The position numbers and the translations under genes were made by a program. Positions 22,734-31,284 of a stretch of DNA of 32,712 nucleotides are shown here, piece after piece. Origin of the DNA: DIGJ01 sp036658435 (GTDB lineage Bacteria > Bacillota > Clostridia > Lachnospirales > Lachnospiraceae); NCBI GenBank assembly GCA_036658435.1, contig JAVXEO010000019.1:1-32712 (forward strand), in the 5' to 3' direction. The notes under the pieces were generated by a model. That model searched no databases, was not told the DNA's origin, and worked only from the letters and a program-made list of their open reading frames with translations. Numbering within the stretch: position 1 is the first letter of the stretch; the number at the start of each line of letters is the position of its first letter.

Positions 22734-22762
22734 ATTCTATGCAAAAACATTATTTTTGTCAA
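22734..22762 (-). promoter_or_regulatory. Promoter of the cysE operon leader
   Basis: Minus strand: -35 TTGACA at 22757-22762, a 17-bp spacer, and -10 TAGAAT at 22734-22739. It is the only strong promoter seen upstream of cysE. Confidence 0.75.
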
Positions 22763-22781
22763 GGTAAAAGCTCTGTAACTT

Positions 22782-23309
22782 TCACTTTTTACATCCAGAG
22801 CAGCTTTCACAGGAAAGGGGATTGTATGCCTTTTCTTTTATACAGGCAATACCGCAAATTGCCTGTGAAGAAATTCCTTCTCCACTCCCTGTAAATCCAA
22901 GTCCTTCTTCTGTGGTTGCTTTTATATTAATCTGGTCCATCTCCAGGTGTAAGGTATCTGCAATATTTTCACGCATCTTTTCAATGTAAGCACTCATCTT
23001 CGGTCGTTGTGCAATAATTGTAGCGTCTATATTTTCCACATAATACAAATTTTCTTCTAAAAGTATCCCCACCTGCTCTAGTAAATAGAGGCTGGATACT
23101 CCTTTATATGCTGGTTCCGTATCTGGAAAGTGTCTGCCAATGTCCCCAAGTGCCGCCGCTCCTAAGAGGGCATCCATAATGGCATGAAGTAAAACATCCG
23201 CATCCGAATGTCCTAAAAGCCCTTTTTCATAAGGAATCTTCACCCCTCCAAGGATCAATTCTCTTTCTTCCACTAATTTATGAACATCATAGCCTATTCC
23301 AACTCTCAT
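22782..23309 (-). CDS. ispF: 2-C-methyl-D-erythritol 2,4-cyclodiphosphate synthase
   Basis: A 175-residue enzyme of the MEP isoprenoid pathway that cyclises CDP-methylerythritol phosphate to the cyclodiphosphate with loss of CMP. Zinc ligands Asp8, His10 and His42 are present (GIGYDVHKL and DADVLLHA), as are the HSDAD motif and the conserved TTEEGLGFTGSGEGI. The usual length is about 158; here a 15-residue tail ends in SCESCSGCKK, a cysteine cluster not part of the core fold. GGAGG lies 6 bases before the ATG. It is transcribed from its own promoter at 23337-23366. Confidence 0.95.
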   Translation of the reverse strand: MRVGIGYDVHKLVEERELILGGVKIPYEKGLLGHSDADVLLHAIMDALLGAAALGDIGRHFPDTEPAYKGVSSLYLLEQVGILLEENLYYVENIDATIIAQRPKMSAYIEKMRENIADTLHLEMDQINIKATTEEGLGFTGSGEGISSQAICGIACIKEKAYNPLSCESCSGCKK

Positions 23310-23336
23310 AAAAAACCTCCTAAATATTGTACCCGT

Positions 23337-23366
23337 ATTATAGCATGGGCAGTAACATAATGTCTA
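23337..23366 (-). promoter_or_regulatory. Promoter of ispF
   Basis: Minus strand: -35 TAGACA at 23361-23366, an 18-bp spacer, and an extended -10 TGCTATAAT with TATAAT at 23337-23342. Apart from this promoter I see nothing recognisable in the 214 bp between ispF and tRNA-Met. Confidence 0.65.
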
Positions 23367-23523
23367 TTTTATTTTATAGGAAAGTTCCCAACTGTAGCGA
23401 GTGTTCAACCATACTAAGGGCACTTTATGATTAAAATTTCAATTCATTAGGAAGGAATGGTTTGGAGAATACACTTGATTGAAAATAAGAAAATCAGACG
23501 ATTAAAAAGAATTCATTCAATAA

Positions 23524-23597
23524 TAGCGGGAGGGGGATTTGAACCCTCGACACCACGGGTATGAACCGTGTGCTCTAGCCAACTGAGCTATCCCGCC
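23524..23597 (-). tRNA. tRNA-Met (CAT anticodon, elongator type)
   Basis: A 74-nt cloverleaf with anticodon loop TTCATAC giving CAT. The acceptor stem begins GGCGGGA and closes with a G-T pair, and the anticodon stem is CACGG/CCGTG. The initiator hallmarks (C1-A72 mismatch and three G-C pairs in the anticodon stem) are absent, so it is an elongator; an Ile lysidine tRNA is less likely by sequence. CCA is not encoded. Confidence 0.93.
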
Positions 23598-23630
23598 ATA
23601 TTCACGAGTATTTTTTCGTGATACTTGTTT

Positions 23631-23659
23631 AGTATACAAACCTGTCTCGTAAATGTCAA
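23631..23659 (-). promoter_or_regulatory. Promoter of tRNA-Met
   Basis: Minus strand: -35 TTGACA at 23654-23659, a 17-bp spacer, and -10 TATACT at 23631-23636, a near-consensus strong promoter about 35 bp from the tRNA. Confidence 0.8.
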
Positions 23660-23670
23660 GTGTTTTTTTC

Positions 23671-23699
23671 TTTTACTCTCCCTTCTGGTATGTTATACT
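23671..23699 (+). promoter_or_regulatory. Promoter of the lipid kinase gene
   Basis: -35 TTTTAC at 23671-23676, a 17-bp spacer, and an extended -10 TGTTATACT with TATACT at 23694-23699. It is divergent from the tRNA-Met promoter only 11 bp away. Confidence 0.55.
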
Positions 23700-23748
23700 A
23701 AGTTAGAGATTAGAATTTCACAGAAGAGTTAATGGAGGATATTTCTTT

Positions 23749-24669
23749 ATGTACTATTTTATAATCAATCCGGCTTCTAAAAGCGGTCTGGGAAAAAAGA
23801 TATGGAGTGAACTAGAATCCATTTTAATAAAGAAACAGATTGTTTACAAATTTTATTATACCAAAGGGCCCTTTCATGCTGCAGCATTGGTTCGTGAAAT
23901 CTTACAGTTTTCAGGAGAAAAGCACATTGTGGTGGTTGGTGGTGATGGAACTTTAAACGAAGCAGCAAACGGTTTTTCTTCCTATGAAGGGGTGACCCTC
24001 ACTTACATTCCTTCCGGTTCCGGAAATGATTTTGCCCGTGGAATTGGCATTTCCGGTTCTGCCTCTTCCTTACTTACCCATCTTTTAGAGTCCCCGGTTA
24101 CGAAATATTACGATCAGGGGATTTGCCGTATTCCAAAGTCCCAAACAAACCGTAAATTTACCATCAGCTGCGGCATAGGTTTTGATGCTGTTATCTGCTG
24201 GGAAGCCCTGCATTCTCCTCTAAAAAAAGTATTGAATAAAATGCACCTTGGAAAACTGACCTACCTTGGAATTGCCCTAAAACAACTTTTTTTATATAAG
24301 GAAGAGGACGTTACCCTTTTAATTGATGAAAATATCCGGCGTAAATTCACTAAGGTACTTTTTATTGCTGCCATGAACCAGCCCTATGAAGGGGGTGGTT
24401 TTAAAATGGTTAAAGAAACGAATTCCCAGGATGGTCTCCTATCCATAGCGGTTTTTCATAATATGTCAAAGGCAAAAGCCCTATTCATGCTTCTTTTCAT
24501 TGTTCTGGGTCTGCAAAATCATGTAAAAGGATTTGAAACCTTTTCATGCCGCAGCCTGGAAGTGCATACAAAAACACCGCAGATCGTACATACGGATGGG
24601 GAATATGCAGGAACCACCCGCTGTCTTCATATAGAAATGGATGCCTTAAAAATTAAGTACTTAGAATAG
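23749..24669 (+). CDS. Diacylglycerol/lipid kinase family protein (YegS/BmrU/DagK-like)
   Basis: A 306-residue protein of the diacylglycerol kinase catalytic family, which phosphorylates diacylglycerol or other lipids at the membrane. It has the nucleotide-binding GGDGT at residues 64-68 with GTLNEAANG, and PSGSGNDFARG at 88-98. The C-terminal beta-rich half includes EGGGFKMVKETNSQDGLLSI and DGE near the end, as in DgkB. GGAGG lies 10 bases before the ATG. Its last 17 bp overlap the 3' end of sbcC on the other strand. The lipid substrate is not certain. Confidence 0.9.
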   Translation: MYYFIINPASKSGLGKKIWSELESILIKKQIVYKFYYTKGPFHAAALVREILQFSGEKHIVVVGGDGTLNEAANGFSSYEGVTLTYIPSGSGNDFARGIGISGSASSLLTHLLESPVTKYYDQGICRIPKSQTNRKFTISCGIGFDAVICWEALHSPLKKVLNKMHLGKLTYLGIALKQLFLYKEEDVTLLIDENIRRKFTKVLFIAAMNQPYEGGGFKMVKETNSQDGLLSIAVFHNMSKAKALFMLLFIVLGLQNHVKGFETFSCRSLEVHTKTPQIVHTDGEYAGTTRCLHIEMDALKIKYLE

Positions 24670-27166
24670 TGCTTCCTTCCGTTCCCCTTTGAATGGTAAT
24701 TTGCTGTTCTATTCGCTCTTTCAGTTCACTTACATGAGAGATAATTCCAATCATCTGGTTCTTTCCGGTAAGACGCATTAAACTGGAAAGTGCCTGGTTT
24801 AAAGATTCTTCATCCAAGCTGCCAAATCCTTCATCAATAAACAGGGTATCTACCCATATTCCACCCTTTGTTCTTTGTACCAGATCCGATAAACCAAGAG
24901 CCATAGATAGGGCTGCTTTAAAGGATTCTCCACCGGAAAGTGTTTTTACAGAACGGCATTTTCCTGTATAATTATCAAGCACTTCCATATCCAGACTATC
25001 GGTTGTTCTTCCGTCCGCTACTTTATCGACTTTCTTAAGTTCATAACGTCCTGTGGTCATATGGGTAAGACGTACGTTTGCGGCTGCCAAAATATCCTCA
25101 AAATAAGCCGCTAAAACATATTGTTCAAATACCACCCTATCTTTATTGTTGCCCTTGGCTATATTGTCGAGATCCCGATATATTCCGTATACTTCCTCTT
25201 TTTTCTTTAAAATTTTCCATTTATCTTTCAGTGAGTTTTCTGCATTTTGATTTCCCTTTTGTTTTGCTAGTATACTTTCCTTTTGTTTCTGGAGTTCTTT
25301 TTTTCTTTCTTCTCTCTCTTTTAATTCTTCCTGTAAGGACTCCATTTCCTTTTCATTTCCTAATTTTTCATTTTCTATCTTGATTTTATTTAATTCGGTC
25401 TCTTTCTCTCTTATAATTACCTTACCCTTTTCTGCCTCAAGACCATACCGGCTTTCCTCTTCCATAGATTTTTCATTTTCTTTCTTCCGTATGGCGGTTA
25501 TCCTTTGTATTTTTTCCCCTTCCAATTCCATTTCTATTTCTAATTTTTTTTGTTTTTCTCTCAGATTTTTCTTCGTTTCTTTCTTTTCTTCCAATTTTTT
25601 CAGTTTTATAGATAAGCAATTCTCTTTCTCCTGATTTTTCAAAAGTCGTTTTTGAAAGGTCTGCTCCGTTACAAAAAGTGCCTGATAAGATGACACAAGT
25701 TCCTGTTCCATTCCAAGGAGAATTCCTTTTTCCTGTGTTGCCTTTTTATAAATCTGTTCTAGTCTTTCTTCTTCCTTCTCCCACTTTTCCTTCCAACGTT
25801 TTACTTCTTGTTCTTTTGGCACTTCTTCTGAAAGGAATGCAATCTTTGGATGTTCCATAGCCCCACATACCGGACAGGGTTTCCCTTCTTCTACAAATCT
25901 GGCTACCAGTCCAATTGCCGCCGCTTTATAGGCAGCCTCTTTTTTTTCATAAGTATTTTTAATTTCTCTGGTGGTCCTGGCTTCTTCCTGATAAGCTTTC
26001 TGGGCTTTTTCCAAAACAATCTCTTCCTGTAACAGCGCCTTTTGCTTTTTCTGAATTCCCAGAAGCCCCTCTTTTTCATTTTTTACCTTTTCCATGCAAA
26101 GAACAAGTTCTCCCTCTTCTTTATCCAAGGTTTCGTAGGATTGCAGCTCTGCTTCCAATTCTTCTTCTTTTACCGCTTTATCTTTTTTTTGTTCTTCAAA
26201 GAATAAATCTTCCTCTTCCCATTTTTTCTTTTGTTTTTCTCTCTCTTTTAAGGTATACAAAAGATTCTCTTCTGCTTTTTTTTGTTTTTCCTCCCATTCT
26301 TTCCTTTCACTTAAAAGAGTCTCGGTTCTTTTTTTTAGGCTAAGTGATACTTCCCTCTTTGTCATCAGCGTTTGAATTTTTTGGTGGTCTTCCTCCACTT
26401 TCTTTTCTAAATCCTTAATTTTATTGTTATCCCGGTCTGTAATTTTTTGTAAATTTATTATTATTTTTTCATAATTTTTGTATTCATTTTCAAGCAAAGC
26501 ACAAAATTCTTCTTCCTCACCGGCATCAATCATAGATATGGCTTCTTCCATGCGGTGTTTTATTTCCTGAATTTCCACAAACAAACACTTTGCTTTTTCG
26601 CTTAACTCTTTTTGTATTCTCTCATAACACTCCGTTTTAAAAAGATTTCGAAATATTTCTACTCTCTCCTTTGAACTTGCAAGTAAAAGTTCCATAAACT
26701 CCCCTTGGGCAATCATAGCAATCTGCTTATATTGTTCGTAGGAAAAGCCCATAATTTCTTTTAATTTTATATTTACATCCTTTACCGCCGTACAGGGCGG
26801 TTTTTCCTCTTCATATAGTTCCGCTGTTTCACTGGATATTACAAAACCATCGCCTCTTTTTTTTCGTCGGTTATATTTAGGGCTTCGCTTCACCAGGTAT
26901 GTTTTTCCCTTATGAAAAAAAGAAAGCTCCACGTAGGTATCCGTTTCCTCTTTTGCAAAATCACTTCTTACCGAATTTTTATCCCTGGTTTTACCACTTA
27001 CCATTCCATAAATTGCATAAGTAAGCGCATCAAAAATAGTGGTTTTTCCGCTTCCGGTAGGTCCTGTAATGAGAAACATTTCTCCGCTTTGTATTTTAGT
27101 AAAATCAATGGTTTCTTCCTTGGGATATGGTCCCCATGCACTTATTGTTAATCGAATCGGTTTCAA
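24653..27166 (-). CDS. sbcC: Exonuclease SbcC (Rad50-like ATPase)
   Basis: An 837-residue SMC-like ATPase that works with SbcD to cut hairpins and process DNA ends. The N-terminus has Walker A GPTGSGKTT at about residues 35-43 and the Q-loop region IAQGEFMELLLAS. Two long glutamate/lysine-rich coiled coils (about 180-420 and 450-680) flank the zinc hook Cys431-Pro-Val-Cys434. The C-terminal lobe has the signature KTLSGGESFKAALSMALGLSD and Walker B TLFIDEGFGSLDEESL. It is shorter than the Escherichia coli protein (over 1000 residues), mainly through shorter coiled coils, but all motifs are intact. Its start overlaps sbcD by 4 bp, and its 3' end overlaps the convergent lipid kinase gene. Confidence 0.95.
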   Translation of the reverse strand: MKPIRLTISAWGPYPKEETIDFTKIQSGEMFLITGPTGSGKTTIFDALTYAIYGMVSGKTRDKNSVRSDFAKEETDTYVELSFFHKGKTYLVKRSPKYNRRKKRGDGFVISSETAELYEEEKPPCTAVKDVNIKLKEIMGFSYEQYKQIAMIAQGEFMELLLASSKERVEIFRNLFKTECYERIQKELSEKAKCLFVEIQEIKHRMEEAISMIDAGEEEEFCALLENEYKNYEKIIINLQKITDRDNNKIKDLEKKVEEDHQKIQTLMTKREVSLSLKKRTETLLSERKEWEEKQKKAEENLLYTLKEREKQKKKWEEEDLFFEEQKKDKAVKEEELEAELQSYETLDKEEGELVLCMEKVKNEKEGLLGIQKKQKALLQEEIVLEKAQKAYQEEARTTREIKNTYEKKEAAYKAAAIGLVARFVEEGKPCPVCGAMEHPKIAFLSEEVPKEQEVKRWKEKWEKEEERLEQIYKKATQEKGILLGMEQELVSSYQALFVTEQTFQKRLLKNQEKENCLSIKLKKLEEKKETKKNLREKQKKLEIEMELEGEKIQRITAIRKKENEKSMEEESRYGLEAEKGKVIIREKETELNKIKIENEKLGNEKEMESLQEELKEREERKKELQKQKESILAKQKGNQNAENSLKDKWKILKKKEEVYGIYRDLDNIAKGNNKDRVVFEQYVLAAYFEDILAAANVRLTHMTTGRYELKKVDKVADGRTTDSLDMEVLDNYTGKCRSVKTLSGGESFKAALSMALGLSDLVQRTKGGIWVDTLFIDEGFGSLDEESLNQALSSLMRLTGKNQMIGIISHVSELKERIEQQITIQRGTEGSTILST

Positions 27167-28308
27167 TCTTCCCTGCCTCCTGCCTTTTCAATCACTTCAA
27201 TCATTGCTTCTCTTCTTTTTCCATCCAATTTAACGTCTGTAACTTTTTCATAAAACTCTTCAAATATTTCAAGAGGGGACCGGCAAGTTCTCTCTTTTGC
27301 CATGGATGTAAGCTCCCCTTCATGCCTTATGTTTTTCTGAAGAATCAGTTGGCAGACATTAGGGTATACGCTGCGTAATCTTCCAAGTGGATCTATCATT
27401 TCATTTTGATCGGTCAAAGTAACCTGCAGATAATCTTCCTTATTCGTTAAGGAAACCACCTCATCTTTTATTAATTCCTGAAGTTCTCCTTTAATAACAC
27501 GCACATCCCGCTTGGGTACCAGTGGAATTTCCCTTATTGAAAGGTTTCCTTTTTCTTCCAGATTAATCAAAAGAACTGCCTTTTTTTGGTTTGCCTCAGA
27601 AAAAGAATATTTTAATGGGGATCCTCCATAACGAATCTTGTTTAGGGCAACTTTTTGGGGGCGGTGAATATGTCCCAGTGCCGTATAATCAAATTTATCA
27701 AATACATGGTAATCAATGTAGTCCAATCCACCAACACTAATGGGATATTCCGATTCGGATTCTTCAATTTTTACATCCACTCCTGCAACAAAATGGTGGG
27801 TAATCAATACATTACGTTCCTTTTCTTCTATTTCTATTTGATCCATGACTTTCTTTACGCATTCCTGAAAAGAAGAACCTTCATATCCATAGTGCCGCAT
27901 CCAAGCGGGTTTTGCAAAAGGAAGTAAGTAAAAATTTATTTTTCCATAGACGTCTTCTTTGGATATCTTGGTAACCTCTTTTTCAAACTCCCCTGCAATA
28001 TAAACTCCACTTTCTTTTATGAGCTCTTGGGCAAAGGAGATTCTTTCCGGTGAATCGTGATTTCCCGAAATGATATAGACTTCTACTCCTATTTTTACCA
28101 AATTGGTCAAAAAATCATTAAAAACACGTACCGCTTCTCCAGGGGGAATCCCTCTGTCATAAAGGTCACCTGTAATTAATAGGGCGTCTGCTTCTTCTTT
28201 CTCACAAATTTCTAATATTTGTTTTAATATATAGGACTGGTCTTCCAATAAGGAAAATTCATAAAGTGCCTTTCCTATATGCAAATCTCCTGTTTGTATT
28301 ATTTTCAT
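27163..28308 (-). CDS. sbcD: Exonuclease SbcD (Mre11-like nuclease)
   Basis: A 381-residue metallophosphoesterase nuclease, partner of SbcC. Metal-binding motifs are visible in order: GDLHIGK (Asp8, His10), ITGDLYDRG, SGNHDSPER, THHFVAG and LGHIHRPQ. The C-terminal part, from about 280 on, is the capping and SbcC-binding region. GGAAGG lies 9 bases before the ATG. It is translationally coupled to sbcC through an ATGA overlap. A candidate promoter (TTGTTA, 16 bp, TAATAT) lies in the short divergent region shared with the next gene. Confidence 0.96.
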   Translation of the reverse strand: MKIIQTGDLHIGKALYEFSLLEDQSYILKQILEICEKEEADALLITGDLYDRGIPPGEAVRVFNDFLTNLVKIGVEVYIISGNHDSPERISFAQELIKESGVYIAGEFEKEVTKISKEDVYGKINFYLLPFAKPAWMRHYGYEGSSFQECVKKVMDQIEIEEKERNVLITHHFVAGVDVKIEESESEYPISVGGLDYIDYHVFDKFDYTALGHIHRPQKVALNKIRYGGSPLKYSFSEANQKKAVLLINLEEKGNLSIREIPLVPKRDVRVIKGELQELIKDEVVSLTNKEDYLQVTLTDQNEMIDPLGRLRSVYPNVCQLILQKNIRHEGELTSMAKERTCRSPLEIFEEFYEKVTDVKLDGKRREAMIEVIEKAGGRED

Positions 28309-28414
28309 ATCCGATATCCTTCCCCCTTCCTCTTATTCTCCCTCTGTACAAACTGCATATTATGTAGTAAATTAGACTTAACAAGTTAAACTACCTCTAT
28401 AAGGAGTAAAGAAA

Positions 28415-29281
28415 ATGAACAAACGTTCTATTAAAATACATACGATTATTACCATTTTAAGTTTCATTACCATTGGTCTCCAGTTTGGTTCCTATTATTT
28501 TTTATCCAGTCTGTTTCCGGCTATCTTGATTTCTATTTTTTTAAATCTGATTTTATCGCATTTTTATTTGGAAGCTTCTCTTTCCTACACTTCCTGTTTC
28601 CTGCAATCTTTGATTACTACCATAGGCAGTAGTCTTCTTATTTTGCTTATTTATTATTATCAAAACGGCAGCCTTCTAATTTATAAACATACTTTGTTAT
28701 CCCTTATTCTTTTAAATTGGCTGGTTCCTTTTCTTTATTGCATTATCCGTAATTTTATGGATCGAGGACCTAGATTTGTTAATTTTCATTCTTTTTTTGT
28801 AAAAACCAGTGTGCTTTTTGCTGGATACTATGTTTTCTTTTTTATAAAACACTACTTTATTTTTCCGGTTTCTTTTCCGGAAACTTTATCCTCCATTCAA
28901 AACACCATGATTCCTTTTTTAGCAACGGCAACCTATATTGAGGATAGCATCTACCTTGGACTTAAGCTTCCAACTTTACTGATATTTATTGCTAAGTCCT
29001 TTTTACTCTTTGCCCCTATGGGATTTTATGCTTCCATTTTATTAAAAGAAGCCAGCAGAATCTTTATCTTCTTACTGACTTTTCTTTTACCGCTTGCTGC
29101 GGAAATGATTCCACTTTTATTTCAGGGAAGCTTTTATATGGATACTTATTTATTTCATCTAATGGGATGTTTGCTTGGAATCATACTCTATCAGATACTG
29201 AATTACTTATCTCAGGAATGTCTCCAGTGTGACTTTCCCGATGAACGAAGCCGCTATAGTTTTTTTAACTTTTACTACTAA
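28415..29281 (+). CDS. VanZ-like multi-pass membrane protein
   Basis: A 288-residue, very hydrophobic protein with about eight predicted helices. The C-terminal half (from residue 165, IPFLATATYIEDSIYLG... then FAPMGFYASILLKEASRIF and LAAEMIPLLFQGSFYMDTYLFHLMGCLLG) follows the VanZ family pattern, in which the helix-loop NxxxFxPxG and the E-Q-D signature are conserved, though here loosely. The family's biochemical role is unknown; VanZ itself gives teicoplanin resistance, so no resistance should be assumed here. AAGGAG lies 9 bases before the ATG. The 3' end overlaps the convergent AI-2E family gene by 4 bp. Confidence 0.65.
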   Translation: MNKRSIKIHTIITILSFITIGLQFGSYYFLSSLFPAILISIFLNLILSHFYLEASLSYTSCFLQSLITTIGSSLLILLIYYYQNGSLLIYKHTLLSLILLNWLVPFLYCIIRNFMDRGPRFVNFHSFFVKTSVLFAGYYVFFFIKHYFIFPVSFPETLSSIQNTMIPFLATATYIEDSIYLGLKLPTLLIFIAKSFLLFAPMGFYASILLKEASRIFIFLLTFLLPLAAEMIPLLFQGSFYMDTYLFHLMGCLLGIILYQILNYLSQECLQCDFPDERSRYSFFNFYY

Positions 29282-30399
29282 TATTTACGGTACTCATTGA
29301 TGTCATGAATCACAATTTTAAATCCTTGGATTAGTTTATCAAAGAGTCCGGCTTTATATAAGTTGATGGCTGCCATTCCTATTGGAATTCCTAAAATCAT
29401 TCCAAGGATTCCTTTTATCCGGTAGCCTACAAACATAAACAGCAGCGTTGACAAAGGACTGAGTCCAATGCTGTCCCCAACCATTTTCGGCTGCAAAATC
29501 TGACGGACTACCTGGCAGATTAAATAAATTATAATAAGACCAGCTGCACGAAAGTAGTCTCCACTGAGGAGTTCAATCACAGCCCAGGGGAAAATTACCG
29601 TCCCGGTTCCAAAAAATGGGAGGAAATCTAATAAGGCAACCCCCAGTGCTAATAAAAAGGAATAGCTCACATTTATAATTTCAAACCCTGCAAACAGAAT
29701 CACAATAATAATCAGCATAATTTTAAATTGTGCCTTAAAGTATCCACCAATTGCTTTTGTGAAATTATTTTTTATCATGGTAACTCTTTCAAGCAAAGAC
29801 ACCGGCAGCAGCTCTTTTATTCCCTTTAGAAGCTTTTCCCTTTCTGATATAAAGAAATAAGCGGAGAGAATGGTCATAATAGACATAAGAAATCCTTCTG
29901 CCACATTTTTAACCAGTACGCCTGCATCCCCTACCGTAAACTTACTGGTATTTGAAATGGCATTTCCAAGATACGTCATCAGGTTATCTCCCACATGATC
30001 CATAAAAGTTCTTACATCGGCAGGCATAAGTGTGTATACTACTTCCAGATTCTTCTGGGTTGACTCAATTTGTCCTTGAAAACTTTCATAAAGATTTGGT
30101 AAATCTTTTATAAGGGAAATAATCTGTTTTCCTAAATAGCTCAGTCCAAAATAACCCAAGCAAACCACCGCTGCAATGGCGGCGACAATAATAAGTGCGG
30201 AGCTGTGCTTTCTTACAATTTTTACCTTTTTTTCAAGGAAACGCACCAGTGGATTGGCTGCTACCGCAATAATCCAACCAATCACAAAGGGTAAAAAGAA
30301 TCCAATTGCCTTTGGTACTACAAAAATAAGAAACAACAAGGTTAGCGCTGCAATAATAAAATCCACTGTTATTTTCTTATAAATTTCTTTTCCTTTCAT
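29278..30399 (-). CDS. AI-2E family transporter (YtvI/PerM-like)
   Basis: A 373-residue membrane protein of the AI-2E exporter family with about seven to eight helices. The usual layout is clear: an N-terminal helix pair, a long amphipathic extracytoplasmic region (about 90-160, LPNLYESFQGQIESTQKNLEVVY), and a C-terminal core with LLALGVALLDFLPFFGTGTVIFPW and VGDSIGLSPLSTLLFMFVGYRIKGILGMILGIPI. Close relatives in spore formers (YtvI) are sporulation-linked; ions or small solutes rather than AI-2 may be the substrate. The open frame begins at 30411, but the ATG at 30399 is preferred since GGAG lies 6 bases before it. A 33-bp gap separates the longer frame from the zinc permease gene upstream, so read-through from that operon is possible. 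Confidence 0.85.
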   Translation of the reverse strand: MKGKEIYKKITVDFIIAALTLLFLIFVVPKAIGFFLPFVIGWIIAVAANPLVRFLEKKVKIVRKHSSALIIVAAIAAVVCLGYFGLSYLGKQIISLIKDLPNLYESFQGQIESTQKNLEVVYTLMPADVRTFMDHVGDNLMTYLGNAISNTSKFTVGDAGVLVKNVAEGFLMSIMTILSAYFFISEREKLLKGIKELLPVSLLERVTMIKNNFTKAIGGYFKAQFKIMLIIIVILFAGFEIINVSYSFLLALGVALLDFLPFFGTGTVIFPWAVIELLSGDYFRAAGLIIIYLICQVVRQILQPKMVGDSIGLSPLSTLLFMFVGYRIKGILGMILGIPIGMAAINLYKAGLFDKLIQGFKIVIHDINEYRKY

Positions 30400-30444
30400 A
30401 ACTTTCTCCATTCCTGTGCTTCATTTGAAAGCACATCCCAGACT

Positions 30445-31284
30445 TTATTTGACAAATGGTTTTGCAAGCAGCGTTAAGAAAAATATGACAGCTGCAACAA
30501 TTACAATGGTGGGACCGGTTGCTGTACTATTATAATACGAAAGAACAAGTCCTAAAATACCGGAAAATAAAGAAATTAAAATAGAAAAGCCATGATATTC
30601 TCTCATATTAGAAGCTAAGTTCCGGCTTCCTGCTGCCGGAAGAATCAAAAGTGCATTAATAATCAAGATTCCTACCCATTTAATGGATAACATAATAATA
30701 AGTGCAATAATAATAACAAAGCAGTTATCAATAAAGCAAGTGGGAATTCTTTTACTTTTTGCAAGGGTTTCATTAATACTCATGCCATGGAGCTTGTTGA
30801 AGCAGACAATCCAAAATAAAATGGTTATTATAAAGATTACAAATAACATACCAATTTCTTTTGGTGTTATGCTTAATATGTCTCCAACTAAAAGACTGGA
30901 ATACTGTGAAAACTGTCCATTTCTTGATAAAATCACAAGACCAATTGCCGTTCCCAAAGAAGAAAACACCGAAATAATCGTATCTGTGGATATGGTGTTT
31001 CGTCGTTTAATCCAATTTAACAACACAGCAAACGCAATGGCAAATAAAACCATAGAGCAGTTCGTGTCTGTTAATCCTAATATAATGCCAATGGCGATTC
31101 CTGTAAAGGCAGAATGACCCAGTGCATCTGAGAAAAAAGCCATACGGTTATTAACAATCATGGTCCCGAGAATTCCAAATAAAGGAGTTATAATGAGCAT
31201 GGCAAGAAGGGCATTTTTCATAAAATCATATTGCATAAAGGCAAAAGGCATTATTTTTTCTAAAACATCATAGACTCCCCTCAT
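30445..31284 (-). CDS. Zinc-type metal ABC transporter permease (ZnuB-like)
   Basis: A 279-residue ABC-3 family permease with about eight helices. It carries VNNRMAFFSDALGHSAFTGIAIG near residues 44-66 and KWVGILIINALLILPAAGSRNLA near 202-225, both characteristic of zinc and manganese importers. The start overlaps the ATPase gene by 4 bp. It forms the membrane channel of the importer whose binding protein (32053 onward) has the histidine-rich loop typical for zinc. Confidence 0.92.
   Translation of the reverse strand: MRGVYDVLEKIMPFAFMQYDFMKNALLAMLIITPLFGILGTMIVNNRMAFFSDALGHSAFTGIAIGIILGLTDTNCSMVLFAIAFAVLLNWIKRRNTISTDTIISVFSSLGTAIGLVILSRNGQFSQYSSLLVGDILSITPKEIGMLFVIFIITILFWIVCFNKLHGMSINETLAKSKRIPTCFIDNCFVIIIALIIMLSIKWVGILIINALLILPAAGSRNLASNMREYHGFSILISLFSGILGLVLSYYNSTATGPTIVIVAAVIFFLTLLAKPFVK

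Noticed and set aside
22437..22781. Functional canonical T-box riboswitch
   Set aside because: The consensus TGGNACC core is mutated and there is no room for a specifier-bearing stem I; it is reported instead as a T-box-like remnant.
24653..27166. Truncated sbcC
   Set aside because: The protein is shorter than the E. coli one but Walker A, zinc hook, signature and Walker B are all present in order; only the coiled coils are shorter.
30418..30444. Terminator after the zinc permease gene
   Set aside because: There is a 7-bp stem (TGTGCTT/AAGCACA) but no T run and it runs up to the next gene's ribosome binding site, so termination is doubtful.
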